A DNA stretch of 36,720 nt from Acidimicrobiales bacterium (GCA_020439175.1 JAGQTE010000099.1:1-36720); one strand, 5' to 3'; positions 22,760-33,255 are shown, numbered from the stretch's first letter. Notes: generated from the sequence alone by a model not told the origin. Program-made: numbers and translations.

Positions 22760-25066
22760 TCAGGCCGACACGGCGAAGAGCACGGCGCGCTCGATTTCGC
22801 GCTGGTGCTGCTCGTCGGTGATCTTGGCACCGTCGCGCCCGAGCACGTAGAAGGCGTCGACGACCTCGGCGCCGAGCGTCTGGATCTTGGCCGTGCGGAT
22901 GTCGAGGTCGAGGTCGGCCAGCGCCCGCGTGATGCGGTACAGCAGCCCGATGGCGTCCGGGGCGTGCACCTCGAGCACCGTCGCCGACGCCGACGCCGAG
23001 TTGTCGAACAGCACGCGGGTCGGCGCCAGCGGGGCGGGTGTGCGCACGGCGCGCCGTCCGTAGCGCTCGGCTCGTTCGGCCAGGCGTGCCGCCAGGGCCA
23101 GGCGACCGTCGAGCGCCGCGCCGAGGTCGCGCACCACCCCGTCCCACGGGATCGGCGGGCCGACGTCGCTGGTGACGCGGAAGACCTCGACCGCCATGCC
23201 CTCCTCGCTCGACGCGGCGTTGGCGTCGAGCACGCCGAAGCCGTGCAGGGCCAGCACACCGGTCACCCGGCTGAACAGACCCGGCCGGTCCTCGGCGATG
23301 ACCAACAGCTGGTCGCCGGCCCCCTCCACCACCTGCTCGCGCGCCGCCATCCGCTCGAGCTGGGCGCTGGTCGGGAACCCCTCGGCCGTCACCTCGGAGA
23401 CCGCGCCGCCGGCGAGGACGTGCGCGGCGCGCGCCACCAGCTCGCGCACCAGCTCCGCCTTCCAGCCGTTCCACGCCGCGGGGCCGGTCGCCTGGCTGTC
23501 GGCGACGCACAGCGCGTGCAGCAGGTAGAGCGTGCCGAGGTCGCCGACCTCGTCGGCAACGCTGGTGATCGTCGTGTCGTCGTCCAGGTCCCGGCGGGTG
23601 GCCACGTCGGGGAGCAGCAGATGGTGGCGCACCATCGTCTGCAGCACGGCCGTGTCCTCGGGACCGAACCCCATGCGCGGCCCCATCCGTCCGACGATGT
23701 CGATGCCCACCACGGTGTGATCTCCGGGGTGCCCCTTGCCGATGTCGTGCAGCAAGGCCCCGACCACCAGCAGGTCCGGCCGGTCGACCCGGTCGGCGAG
23801 GGCGGCGGCGTTGGCGGCGGTCACGCACAGGTGCCGGTCCACCGTGTACGTGTGGTACGCGTTGCGCTGCGGCCGGCACCGCACCGGATCCCACTCGGGC
23901 AGGATGCGCACCCACAGGCCCTTGCGGTCCAGGGTCTCGACCACGCCGATCGCCGGCTCGCCGGCCAGCAGGAGCGAGGCGAACAGCTCCCGGATCTCTG
24001 GCGTCCACGGCGTGGGCAGCGGGGCGGCGTGTACCGCCAGGCGCTCGAGGCTCTTGCGTTCGATCCGCGTCCGCTCACGGGCCGCGGCGACGGCGGCGCG
24101 CAGCACCAGGGCCGGGTCCTGCGCCGGGTCGGCGTCGTTGTGCAGGTGCACGTCGCCGTCGCGCAGCACCAGACCGTGCCCGAGGTCCTTGTCGCGCGTG
24201 AGGCGCGCCAGGCGCGGGCCGGCGAGCACGGCATCGATGCGGTGCCACACCTCGTCGCTCGCCCAGGCGATGTCGCGCGCCGCGGCGGCGACGGCGCGCA
24301 TCAGCTCGTCGGCGTCGGTGTGGCCCAACCGCTCGGCCACCGCGTCCTGGTCCTCGAGCGACAGCCGGTCGCCCAGCCGCCCCGTGACGCGATGCAGCTC
24401 GACGCGCACGCCGAGGAGCACCTCGTAGGCCTTGCGCACCGCGGCATCGTCCTCGGGCAGCACGACCAGGTCGGCGGCGTCGGCCCAGGCGATGGCGTGC
24501 GCGTCGCGCAGGCCACCTCGGCCCTGCTTGAGGTCCGGCTCGAGCAGGAACGCCACCTCGCCGGCGTCGACATGCCGCTCGGCGACGGTGCGGGCGAGCG
24601 ACGCCACGAACCGCTTCGCCTTCTTGCGCCACTGCAGCAGCGCCTTGCCCGTCAGCTCGTCGGCGAGGTCGCGGTCGCCGGCGATGAGCCGGCACGACAG
24701 CAGCGAGGTGGCCGTCTCGAGATCGTCGCCGGCGAGCGCCAGCGCCTCCTTGATCGTGCGCACGGCGTGGCCCAGCTTCAGCTTGGCGTCCCAGATCGGG
24801 TACCAGATGCGCTCCGCGATGGGCGCGATGTCGCGCTTGCCGTCGTGCAGCAGCAGCAGGTCGATGTCGCTCTGCGGCGACAGCTCCGCACGGCCGTAGC
24901 CACCGACGGCGACGAGCGCCACGCCGGGCGGCGAGCCGGCGTGGGCGTAGAGGTCGGCGACGAAGCCGTCCATCTGACGCGCCAGGGCCTGGCACAAGGC
25001 CAGGCCGCTGAGCGTGGGATCGGTGACGACCGCGGCGCGGTCGAGCGTGGGGGGCGTCGCGTCCAT
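22760..25066 (-). CDS. glnD: PII uridylyl/adenylyltransferase GlnD
   Basis: The 768-aa bifunctional enzyme modifies and de-modifies the PII protein encoded just upstream, according to glutamine. An N-terminal nucleotidyltransferase domain has GGYGRAELSPQSDIDL, with Gly55-Gly56 and the metal-binding Asp67/Asp69. A helical linker domain follows, then an HD hydrolase domain with ALLHDIGKGHPGDH (around residue 439). Two C-terminal ACT domains (about 605-680 and 705-768) sense glutamine. In Streptomyces and Corynebacterium the orthologue adenylylates GlnK, so AMP rather than UMP transfer is likely. It starts 19 bp after glnK, with GGAG six bases before the ATG. The length is somewhat shorter than the ~890 aa of E. 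coli GlnD, as usual in actinobacteria. Confidence 0.96.
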   Translation of the reverse strand: MDATPPTLDRAAVVTDPTLSGLALCQALARQMDGFVADLYAHAGSPPGVALVAVGGYGRAELSPQSDIDLLLLHDGKRDIAPIAERIWYPIWDAKLKLGHAVRTIKEALALAGDDLETATSLLSCRLIAGDRDLADELTGKALLQWRKKAKRFVASLARTVAERHVDAGEVAFLLEPDLKQGRGGLRDAHAIAWADAADLVVLPEDDAAVRKAYEVLLGVRVELHRVTGRLGDRLSLEDQDAVAERLGHTDADELMRAVAAAARDIAWASDEVWHRIDAVLAGPRLARLTRDKDLGHGLVLRDGDVHLHNDADPAQDPALVLRAAVAAARERTRIERKSLERLAVHAAPLPTPWTPEIRELFASLLLAGEPAIGVVETLDRKGLWVRILPEWDPVRCRPQRNAYHTYTVDRHLCVTAANAAALADRVDRPDLLVVGALLHDIGKGHPGDHTVVGIDIVGRMGPRMGFGPEDTAVLQTMVRHHLLLPDVATRRDLDDDTTITSVADEVGDLGTLYLLHALCVADSQATGPAAWNGWKAELVRELVARAAHVLAGGAVSEVTAEGFPTSAQLERMAAREQVVEGAGDQLLVIAEDRPGLFSRVTGVLALHGFGVLDANAASSEEGMAVEVFRVTSDVGPPIPWDGVVRDLGAALDGRLALAARLAERAERYGRRAVRTPAPLAPTRVLFDNSASASATVLEVHAPDAIGLLYRITRALADLDLDIRTAKIQTLGAEVVDAFYVLGRDGAKITDEQHQREIERAVLFAVSA

Positions 25067-25085
25067 GGACGGCTCCGGCGGTGGG

Positions 25086-26858
<1,773 letters not shown>

Positions 26859-26866
26859 GATCCGGA

Positions 26867-28225
26867 TCAGGCGTCGGCGGCCTCGGCCGCCTTGCGGGCG
26901 GCGATGAGCACCGGGTCCCACACGGGCGAGAAGGGCGGGGCGTAGGAGAGGTCCGTCTCGGCCAGCTGGGCTGCGGTCATGCCGGCGGTGATGGCCGTGG
27001 CGACGACGTCGATCCGCTTGGCCGCCCCCTCGCCGCCGACGATCTGGCCACCGAGCAGGCGGCCGGTGCCCCGCTCCGCCACGAGCTTGACCCGCAGGTC
27101 CTCGGCACCCGGGTAGTAGTGGGCCCGGGTCTTGGCGGTGATGGTGGCGGCGGCCGGCTCGAACGATGCGGCGCGCGCCTCGGCCTCGGTCAGGCCCGTG
27201 CGCCCGATCTCGGTGGAGCACAGCTTGGTGACGGCGCTGCCGATCACGCCCGGGAAGCTGGCGTACCCGCCGCCGATGTTGATGCCGGCCACGCGCGCCT
27301 GGCGGTTCGCCACCGTCCCCAACGCCACGTGCACCCGCTGCTGGGAGACCAGGTGCACGGACTCGCAGCAGTCGCCTGCCGCCCAGACACCCTCGGCCGT
27401 CGTGCGTTGGCGGCGGTCGACCCGGATGGCGCCACGCACGCCGGTCTCGATGCCGGCGGCGGCCGCCAGCTCGCCGTTGGGCTGCACGCCGATGCCGAGC
27501 ACCACCACGTCCGCGGGCACCGGCCCCTCCGAGGTGAGCACCCGATCGGGCTCGAACCCCTCGACGGCGACGCCGGTGCGCACCTCGATGCCGTGCCGGA
27601 CCATGGCGTCGTGCACGAGCGCGCCCATGTCGTCGTCGAGGGTGCGCATGACCTGCGGCGCCGCCTCGACGACGATCACCTCCATCCCCTGCATGCAGAA
27701 CGCCTCGGCCATCTCCAGCCCGATGTAGCCGCCGCCCACCACGACCACGCGCCGGCACCCGCTGCTGGCATGGCCCAGGAGGTGCTCGGCATCGTCGAGG
27801 TTCTGCACGCCGTGCACGAGGTCGAGGTCGATGCCGGGCAGCGGCGGCCGGATCGGGCGCGCGCCCGTGCCGATCAGCAGCTGGTCGAACGGCTCGACGA
27901 GCGTCTCGTCGCGCTCCAGGTCGCGCACCTCGACCGTGCGGGCGTCGAGGTCGATCCCCAGCACGTCGTGGCGGGTGCGCACGTCGATCTGGGATCGGGC
28001 CCGGTGCTCCTCGGGCGAGCGCGCCACCAGGTCGTCGAGCTCGGGCACGAGCCCGCCGACGCGAAACGGGATGCCGCAGGCGGCGAAGCTGGTGCGCGTC
28101 CCGCGCTCGAAGGCGACGATCTCGAGGTCCGTCGCGTCGGGTCGCATGCGGCGAGCCTGCGCTGCGGCCGCCATGCCGCCGGCGTCGCCACCGATGACCA
28201 CCAATCGTTCAGACGCTGTTCCCAT
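26867..28225 (-). CDS. FAD-dependent pyridine nucleotide-disulfide oxidoreductase (CoA-disulfide reductase / NADH oxidase type)
   Basis: The 452-aa flavoprotein has an N-terminal FAD motif VVIGGDAGGMAAA (9-21) and a single active-site Cys50 in SFAACGIPF. These are the signature of the single-cysteine CoADR/NADH oxidase/peroxidase group. The NAD(P)H motif VVVVGGGYIGLEMAEAF lies in the middle and the second FAD motif in GVWAAGDCCE, with a C-terminal dimerisation domain. Such enzymes reduce CoA-disulfide, oxygen, peroxide or polysulfides; sequence alone does not decide. No rhodanese domain is fused. The ATG at 28223-28225 follows a TACGGT -10 by seven bases. It is divergent from the ABC substrate-binding gene. 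Confidence 0.9.
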   Translation of the reverse strand: MGTASERLVVIGGDAGGMAAAAQARRMRPDATDLEIVAFERGTRTSFAACGIPFRVGGLVPELDDLVARSPEEHRARSQIDVRTRHDVLGIDLDARTVEVRDLERDETLVEPFDQLLIGTGARPIRPPLPGIDLDLVHGVQNLDDAEHLLGHASSGCRRVVVVGGGYIGLEMAEAFCMQGMEVIVVEAAPQVMRTLDDDMGALVHDAMVRHGIEVRTGVAVEGFEPDRVLTSEGPVPADVVVLGIGVQPNGELAAAAGIETGVRGAIRVDRRQRTTAEGVWAAGDCCESVHLVSQQRVHVALGTVANRQARVAGINIGGGYASFPGVIGSAVTKLCSTEIGRTGLTEAEARAASFEPAAATITAKTRAHYYPGAEDLRVKLVAERGTGRLLGGQIVGGEGAAKRIDVVATAITAGMTAAQLAETDLSYAPPFSPVWDPVLIAARKAAEAADA

Positions 28226-28232
28226 GATCGTG

Positions 28233-28238
28233 ACCGTA
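28233..28238 (-). promoter_or_regulatory. Leaderless -10 for the flavoprotein
   Basis: The minus strand reads TACGGT seven bases before the ATG. It is the same hexamer as at the hydroxyacyl-CoA dehydrogenase promoter. Confidence 0.5.
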
Positions 28239-28334
28239 ACGGCTCAAGCCCGGGACCAGGGCGTCCGACAACTGGAAGGTCATTTCAGGCCCACGGCACC
28301 TTCGCGTGCCTCGGCACAGGGGTAGGGGAACCGC

Positions 28335-30011
28335 ATGAGGCGTACGGTCGGGCGCGCATTGGCGACGTTGGCGATGATCGGCTTGGCGGCGGGCGCGTGC
28401 AGCAGCACGCAGGACGCGTCCACCGACACGACCGCCAGCGCCACGAAGTCCCAGAGCGGCGAGATCACCGAGTACACGGTCCCGGCGGGCAGCGACGTGC
28501 CCCAAACCGGCGGCAGCCTGGTGTACGGGCTCGAGGCCGAGACCGACGGCTACAGCCCGATCGCCAACCGCATGGCCCCCGCCGGCCAGATCGTGGCCAA
28601 CACCCTGTTCGACCCGCTCGCCGCCTGGGGTGCGGACGGCAAGGTCTATCCCTACCTGGCCGAGTCGTTCGAGTCCTCGGAGCTGTTCACCGAGTGGAAG
28701 ATCACGCTGCGACCGGACGTGCGCTTCCACGACGGCACGCCTGCCGACGGCGCCGCGGTGCAGAAGTTCCTGCTGGCGCTGCGGGACGCCCCCCTCACCG
28801 GCGCGGCGGCAGCACCCATCGAGGACGTCACCCTCGTCGAGGGCGAGCCGCTGGCCGCGGTGGTGCACCTCGATCAGCCCTGGGTGGTGTTCCCCGCCGT
28901 GCTGACCAACCAGGGCGGCATGCTCATGGCGCCGAGCCAGCTCGACGCCGGGCCCGCCGGGTCGCGCCAGCCCGTCGGCACCGGACCGTTCCGCTTCGTC
29001 GACTGGGTGCCGGACGCCAAGCTCAACGTGGTGCGCAACGACGACTACTGGCAGGACGGCCTGCCCTACCTGGACGAGATCGAGTTCCAGCCGATCACCG
29101 ACCTCCAATCCCGGGTCAACGCCCTCGAGACCGGCAGCATCGACGTCCTGCACATGGCGCAGCAGCAGTTGCGGCCGAAGCTCACGCAGCTGGCCGAGGA
29201 GGGCAAGATCCAGCTCTGGTTCGGCACCGGTGAGGAGGACGAGGCCCTCATCCTGCTCAACAACTCGACCGAGCCGTTCAACGACGTGCGTCTGCGCAAG
29301 GCGCTGGCACAGGCGACCGAGCACAACGAGTACTTCGAGGCCACCTCCACCCCGCCGTCACGCAAGGCCGACAGCTTCTTGAGCAGCGACTCGCCGTGGT
29401 ACGCCGCCGACAACGGCTGGCCCACCTACGACCTCGACGCCGCCAAGCAGCTCGTGGACGAGTGGAAGGCCGATCACGGCGGCGAGACGCCGACCTTCGT
29501 GTTCCGCACCACGCCGGCGCCCGAACAGCAGAGCGTCGGTCAGCTGCTCGAGCGGCAGTGGGAGGCGGCGGGCTTCGACGTCACGCTCGAGACGATGGAG
29601 CAGACCCAGCACATCGCCACCGGCCTGTCGGGCAACTACCAGGCGAACCTGTGGCGGCAGTTCTCCTCGCCCGATCCCGACGGCGAGTTCCACTGGTGGA
29701 TCTCGACGGCCATCGCCGGCGAGGGCTCGACCGGGCTGAACTTCGCCCGCCTCGACGACCGGCAGGTCGACGAGGCCCTGCGGACCGGCCGGACGAACCT
29801 CGACCCGGTCGAGCGCAAGAAGGCCTACGCCGACCTGCAGCGACGGATGAGCGAGATCGTGCCGTGGGTGTACCTGTCGCACCTGCAGTGGATGCTCGCC
29901 GCCGACCTCGACGTCCGCGACCTCACCAACACCACGCTGCCCGACGGCACGCCGGCGATGCCGATGGTGGCCGGCGTGCACCGCATGACCCAGACCTGGC
30001 TGGAGAGCTGA
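28335..30011 (+). CDS. ABC transporter substrate-binding lipoprotein, family 5 (peptide/nickel type)
   Basis: The 558-aa protein starts with a lipoprotein signal and lipobox AGAC (Cys22), then a Ser/Thr-rich linker of about 35 residues. The mature domain is an SBP_bac_5 (DppA/OppA-like) fold, shown by GGSLVYGLEAETDGYSP, the LRPDVRFHDGTPADG segment, VGTGPFRFVDW and RNDDYWQDGLPYLDEIEF. These proteins capture oligopeptides, dipeptides or other solutes for an ABC importer. No permease or ATPase gene is adjacent, so it is an orphan binding protein in this window. ATG 28335 is preceded by AGGGGA with six-base spacing. Ligand unknown. Confidence 0.93.
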   Translation: MRRTVGRALATLAMIGLAAGACSSTQDASTDTTASATKSQSGEITEYTVPAGSDVPQTGGSLVYGLEAETDGYSPIANRMAPAGQIVANTLFDPLAAWGADGKVYPYLAESFESSELFTEWKITLRPDVRFHDGTPADGAAVQKFLLALRDAPLTGAAAAPIEDVTLVEGEPLAAVVHLDQPWVVFPAVLTNQGGMLMAPSQLDAGPAGSRQPVGTGPFRFVDWVPDAKLNVVRNDDYWQDGLPYLDEIEFQPITDLQSRVNALETGSIDVLHMAQQQLRPKLTQLAEEGKIQLWFGTGEEDEALILLNNSTEPFNDVRLRKALAQATEHNEYFEATSTPPSRKADSFLSSDSPWYAADNGWPTYDLDAAKQLVDEWKADHGGETPTFVFRTTPAPEQQSVGQLLERQWEAAGFDVTLETMEQTQHIATGLSGNYQANLWRQFSSPDPDGEFHWWISTAIAGEGSTGLNFARLDDRQVDEALRTGRTNLDPVERKKAYADLQRRMSEIVPWVYLSHLQWMLAADLDVRDLTNTTLPDGTPAMPMVAGVHRMTQTWLES

Positions 30012-30036
30012 GCCCGAGCGGGCAGACTGGTGCGCC

Positions 30037-30255
30037 ATGGGCGTGCGCAAGGACTGCCGGCACTACTCGACCCGGTCGGAGGGTGCCGACCTCATCCAGC
30101 GGTGCCGGCTCGACATGAACGAGCCGGTCCCGTTCGGGTGCCCGGAGGACTGCCTCTTCTTCGAGCCCCGATCGATCTCGAACGCGGGGTGGCAGCGCTT
30201 CGAGCAGGCCGACGACGGCGACCTGTGGGGCGAGGGCGGCGCCGACGAGGGGTGA
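30037..30255 (+). CDS. Small four-cysteine protein, probable metal binder
   Basis: This 72-aa protein has four cysteines, Cys7, Cys23, Cys35 and Cys39, in the segments DCRHYSTR, QRCRLD and GCPEDCLFFEPR. The spacing and surrounding aromatics suggest a small zinc ribbon-like or Fe-S-binding fold. It is not a canonical rubredoxin, because the CxxC knuckles are missing. The C-terminal third is acidic and Gly-rich. A CAGACT hexamer eight bases before the ATG may be a weak leaderless -10. It starts 25 bp after the substrate-binding gene. I recall similar short proteins being common in this part of the actinobacteria, but know of no function. Confidence 0.75.
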   Translation: MGVRKDCRHYSTRSEGADLIQRCRLDMNEPVPFGCPEDCLFFEPRSISNAGWQRFEQADDGDLWGEGGADEG

Positions 30256-30286
30256 CGAGCCGCCTCGGCCGGTCGCCTGGTCGTGC

Positions 30287-30757
30287 TCAGGCGTGCCGGC
30301 GCAGGTGGATCCACGCCTTGGCCGCGCCCCACGCCAGACCGAGCTCGGCCAGCGCCGGATCGAGGTCGCCGAACGACGCCGGCACGAGGTCGTAGACGTC
30401 GTCCGGGAAGACGCTCGCCGCCTGCGCGTCGCGCTCGACCGGGGCCACACCGGCCTCGGCCAGCACGGCCGTCGGCAACGCCGTCGCCACCCGCACGATG
30501 GCCAGCGGGTTCGACGCCTGGTCGTCGGGGTCCTGCGCCAGCAGGCGACGCAACGGCGGCATGACGGCCTCGACGGCGGCAGCGCCGGCGGCGGCAGCCC
30601 GTGCCGGGTCGACGGCGGCACCGTCGGCTCGCGCCGCCAGGGCACGGTCGACCCACCCGGGCAGGGCGGCTTCGATGCCGTCGGCGAGGGCGTCGCTCAA
30701 CTCGGCGAAGCGCGCCAGCCCGGCGGCGAGCTCGGGATCGGACGGGAGGTCGCTCAC
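30287..30757 (-). CDS. Conserved actinobacterial protein of unknown function
   Basis: The 156-aa protein is helical, Ala-rich and soluble. Its C-terminal third carries the pattern VFPDDVYDLVPASFGDLDPALAELGLAWGAAKAWIHLRR (positions about 116-154). That block looks strongly conserved in actinobacterial homologues I remember, but they have no assigned function. The GTG start at 30755-30757 overlaps the stop of the DUF427 gene as GTGA, so the pair is translationally coupled. No cofactor or nucleic-acid-binding motif is seen. Confidence 0.8.
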   Translation of the reverse strand: MSDLPSDPELAAGLARFAELSDALADGIEAALPGWVDRALAARADGAAVDPARAAAAGAAAVEAVMPPLRRLLAQDPDDQASNPLAIVRVATALPTAVLAEAGVAPVERDAQAASVFPDDVYDLVPASFGDLDPALAELGLAWGAAKAWIHLRRHA

Positions 30758-31251
30758 CAGTGCAGCGTCCCCGGCGCGCCCTTGAACGGGCCCACCACCT
30801 CGGTGGTGATCCATCCGCCGTAGAAGTCGCCGTCCATGCGCACGACCTCCTCGCCGTCGACGAGGCAGCGGTCGACGCGCTGCGGGTAGAAGGCGACGTG
30901 CCCGGCGAGCGGCGCGTAGCGGTCGGCCGGGACGTCGTAGGACCAGGCGGCGTCGACACGCTCGTCGTCGCCCACGCGGATCGACCAGTAGCGCGCCTCG
31001 CCCTTCCACTCGCACCACGAGCGTCGCGCCGAGGGCACGACGAGGTCGGCGCGCACGTCATCGGGCGGGAGGTAGAACGCCGGCGCCTGCGAGGTCTCGC
31101 AGAGGCGGAACCCGCCGGTCGTGTCGGCGACGGTCACGCCCGCCACCTCCACCACCAGGTGGCGGTGGTTCGGCTCGAGCCGGGGCGGTCGCGGGAAGTC
31201 CCACACCGACTGCTGCCCCGGTCCGGGTTCGATGCGCTGTGGCCGTCGCAT
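30754..31251 (-). CDS. DUF427 domain protein
   Basis: The 165-aa protein fits the DUF427 family. Recognisable parts are VVVEVAGVTVADT (family core strand), ETSQAPAFYLPPDDV, CEWKGEARYWSI and an AWSYDVPADRYAPLAGHVAFYP segment. DUF427 proteins are small beta-rich soluble proteins, common in actinobacteria and fungi, without an established function. ATG 31249-31251 was selected; the frame is open to 31290. Its stop overlaps the GTG of the next gene. It is divergent from the short gene at 31298. Confidence 0.9.
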   Translation of the reverse strand: MRRPQRIEPGPGQQSVWDFPRPPRLEPNHRHLVVEVAGVTVADTTGGFRLCETSQAPAFYLPPDDVRADLVVPSARRSWCEWKGEARYWSIRVGDDERVDAAWSYDVPADRYAPLAGHVAFYPQRVDRCLVDGEEVVRMDGDFYGGWITTEVVGPFKGAPGTLHW

Positions 31252-31297
31252 CCCCCCAGCATGGCGTCGGGGGGCGCCGATGCCACACAATCGCGGG

Positions 31298-31597
31298 GTG
31301 CGGATCCGGGCGGTGTCGGTCTTCGAGGGGGTGATCTACAACTCCCACGTCATGGACTGGTCGCACCCGGAGCGACCGACGCTCGAGGTCGACGCCGTGC
31401 TGCGCCCCGGCGACGCCGACGCCACGAGCGGGCCGCTGCTGCTCCCCGTCGCCGAGTTCATCGTGATGGTCGGCGGGGTCGACGTCGCCCGACCCATCCT
31501 GCTCGACCTGGCGGCGCGCGGGCGCGTCACGACCCATCAGGGCGTCGACCACCTGGTCTTCCCCACGTGGACGACGATCGACGCGTCGGGCACCTGA
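31298..31597 (+). CDS. Short uncharacterised protein
   Basis: This 99-aa protein is not recognised. It begins VRIRAVSVFEGVIYNSHVMDW, has a central hydrophobic strand LLLPVAEFIVMVGGVDVA and ends with VFPTWTTIDASGT. No signal peptide or metal motif is present, and an all-beta or alpha/beta fold is likely. I start it at GTG 31298, which follows a CACAAT hexamer by six bases; the in-frame ATG at 31280, preceded by a G-rich run, would add six residues. It converges on the acyl-CoA ligase gene. Confidence 0.6.
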   Translation: MRIRAVSVFEGVIYNSHVMDWSHPERPTLEVDAVLRPGDADATSGPLLLPVAEFIVMVGGVDVARPILLDLAARGRVTTHQGVDHLVFPTWTTIDASGT

Positions 31598-31616
31598 GCC
31601 CCGCTCCGCCCGCGCC

Positions 31617-33176
31617 TCAGATGCTGCGGCCGGTGCCTTCCCAGTACGGGTCGCGCAGCTGGCGCTTCAGCAGCTTGCCGGTCGGTGTGCGCGGCAGGCT
31701 GTCGACCACCTCGACGGTGCGCGGCACCTTGTACCCGGCGAGGTGCTGGCGCACGTGCGCCCGCAGCGCCTCGGCCAGGTCGTCGGGCACGTCGCCGCCG
31801 TCGATCAGCTCGACGGCGGCGAGCACGGACTCCCCCATCTCGTCGTCGGGGATCCCGAACACGGCGGCGTCGGCCACCGCGGGATGCGTGACGAGCACGC
31901 CTTCGATCTCGGCGGGATAGATGTTGACGCCGCCGCTGATGATCATGTCGATCTTGCGGTCGGACATGAACAGGTAGCCGTCGTCATCGAGGTAGCCGAT
32001 GTCGCCGAGCGTCCCGAAGCCGTCCGTCGTGTGGGCGGACGCCGTCTTGTCCGGCGCGTTGTGGTACTCGAAGTCGTTGCCCAGCTTCGACCGGAACCAG
32101 ATCTGCCCAGCCGTACCCGGCGGGCAGTCGACGCCGTCGTCGTCGAGGATGCGCAGCTCGACCGTGTCGAGTGCTCGGCCGAGGCTGCCGGGGCGCTCGA
32201 GCCACTCGTCCCCCGGGATCATTGCCAGGAACCCGCCCTCGGTCCCGCCGTAGTACTCGGTCACCACCGGGCCCCACCAGGCGAGCATGTCCCGCTTGAC
32301 CTGCGGGGCGCACGGCGCGGCGCCGTGCATCACGGTCTCCAGCGAGCCGCCGTCGAAGCGCTCGCGGACGTCGTCGGGCAGCTTGAGCAACCGGATGAAC
32401 TGCGTGGGCACCAGGTGGATGTTGGTCACGCCGTAGCGATCGATCAGGTCGAGGGTCTCGGCCGGATCGAACCGGTGCCGCATGACGATGGTCGACGCCG
32501 CTCCGTAGAGCGGGAACATCGAGAACACCCACTGTGCGGAGTGGTAGGCCGGACCCTCGAGCAGCGTCACGCCGTCGGGTGGGGTCTGCAGCGTGCCGGC
32601 GAACGACGCCGCGATCAGCGACAGCACCGCCACGTCGATGCCCGTCGAGGTCAGCGCCGACCGCACGCCCTTGGGGAACCCGGTCGTGCCCGACGTGTAG
32701 AACATCGGCCCGCCCATCAGCTGGCCATCCGGTTCGGCCGGGTCGCCGGCCGCCAGGAGCTCGTCGTAGGTGCGCCAGCCGTCGGGTGCCGTGTCGCCGA
32801 TGACGATCCGCACCGGGCAGTCGTCGAAGGACTCGGCGGCGGCCAGCGCCACATCGGCGAACTGGTCCTCGACGATGAGGGCCTTGGCGCCGGCGTCGCC
32901 GACCACGTAGGCGAGCTCCTCGGCCGACCAGTGCCAGTTGACCGGGACGCCGACCCAGGAACCGTGTCCGTAGGCGCAGGTCACCTCGAACAGCTCGCGC
33001 CGGTTGCCCGACATGACGGCGACGGCGTCACCGTCGGCCAGGCCGGCGGCGCGCAGCCCGCTGATCAGCCGGTTGACCCGCGTGTTCAGGTCCGCCCAGG
33101 TCGTCTCGCCCCGCTCGTCGATCAGCGCGGCCACCTCGGGCTTGCGCTGCGCGATCTCGGCGATGAGCTGCGCCAT
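31617..33176 (-). CDS. Acyl-CoA synthetase (AMP-forming, FadD-like)
   Basis: The 519-aa enzyme is an ANL-superfamily acyl-CoA ligase that activates a fatty or other carboxylic acid with ATP and CoA. The phosphate-binding loop YTSGTTGFPKG spans 160-170. YYGGTEGG binds the adenylate, and the hinge Asp lies in GYLFMSDRKIDMIISGG. The catalytic Lys501 is in PTGKLLKR. Length is typical. GGGAG sits seven bases before the ATG. A promoter with an operator-like palindrome lies 65 bp upstream. The acid substrate cannot be set; the thioesterase and hydroxyacyl-CoA dehydrogenase elsewhere in the window suggest fatty-acid-type metabolism. Confidence 0.95.
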   Translation of the reverse strand: MAQLIAEIAQRKPEVAALIDERGETTWADLNTRVNRLISGLRAAGLADGDAVAVMSGNRRELFEVTCAYGHGSWVGVPVNWHWSAEELAYVVGDAGAKALIVEDQFADVALAAAESFDDCPVRIVIGDTAPDGWRTYDELLAAGDPAEPDGQLMGGPMFYTSGTTGFPKGVRSALTSTGIDVAVLSLIAASFAGTLQTPPDGVTLLEGPAYHSAQWVFSMFPLYGAASTIVMRHRFDPAETLDLIDRYGVTNIHLVPTQFIRLLKLPDDVRERFDGGSLETVMHGAAPCAPQVKRDMLAWWGPVVTEYYGGTEGGFLAMIPGDEWLERPGSLGRALDTVELRILDDDGVDCPPGTAGQIWFRSKLGNDFEYHNAPDKTASAHTTDGFGTLGDIGYLDDDGYLFMSDRKIDMIISGGVNIYPAEIEGVLVTHPAVADAAVFGIPDDEMGESVLAAVELIDGGDVPDDLAEALRAHVRQHLAGYKVPRTVEVVDSLPRTPTGKLLKRQLRDPYWEGTGRSI

Positions 33177-33226
33177 CGTCCGCTCCCCCTCTCGAGCCGG
33201 CGTGGGGCCGGCGACCGAACGCCGGG

Positions 33227-33255
33227 AGTGTAGCCCGCCGGTGAACAGCGTTCAC
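33227..33255 (-). promoter_or_regulatory. Promoter with overlapping operator for the acyl-CoA ligase
   Basis: On the minus strand TACACT (33232-33227) fits a TANNNT -10. Seventeen bases upstream lies GTGAAC (33255-33250) at the -35 position. GTGAAC-AGC-GTTCAC (plus strand 33241-33255) is a perfect inverted repeat with a three-base centre, covering the -35 and half of the spacer. A TetR-type repressor bound here would block polymerase. The regulator is not in the window. Confidence 0.55.

Noticed and set aside
27119-29233. Plus-strand open frame across the flavoprotein and the substrate-binding gene
   Set aside because: It spans two genes on opposite strands that both have clear family motifs, and it crosses their divergent promoter region.
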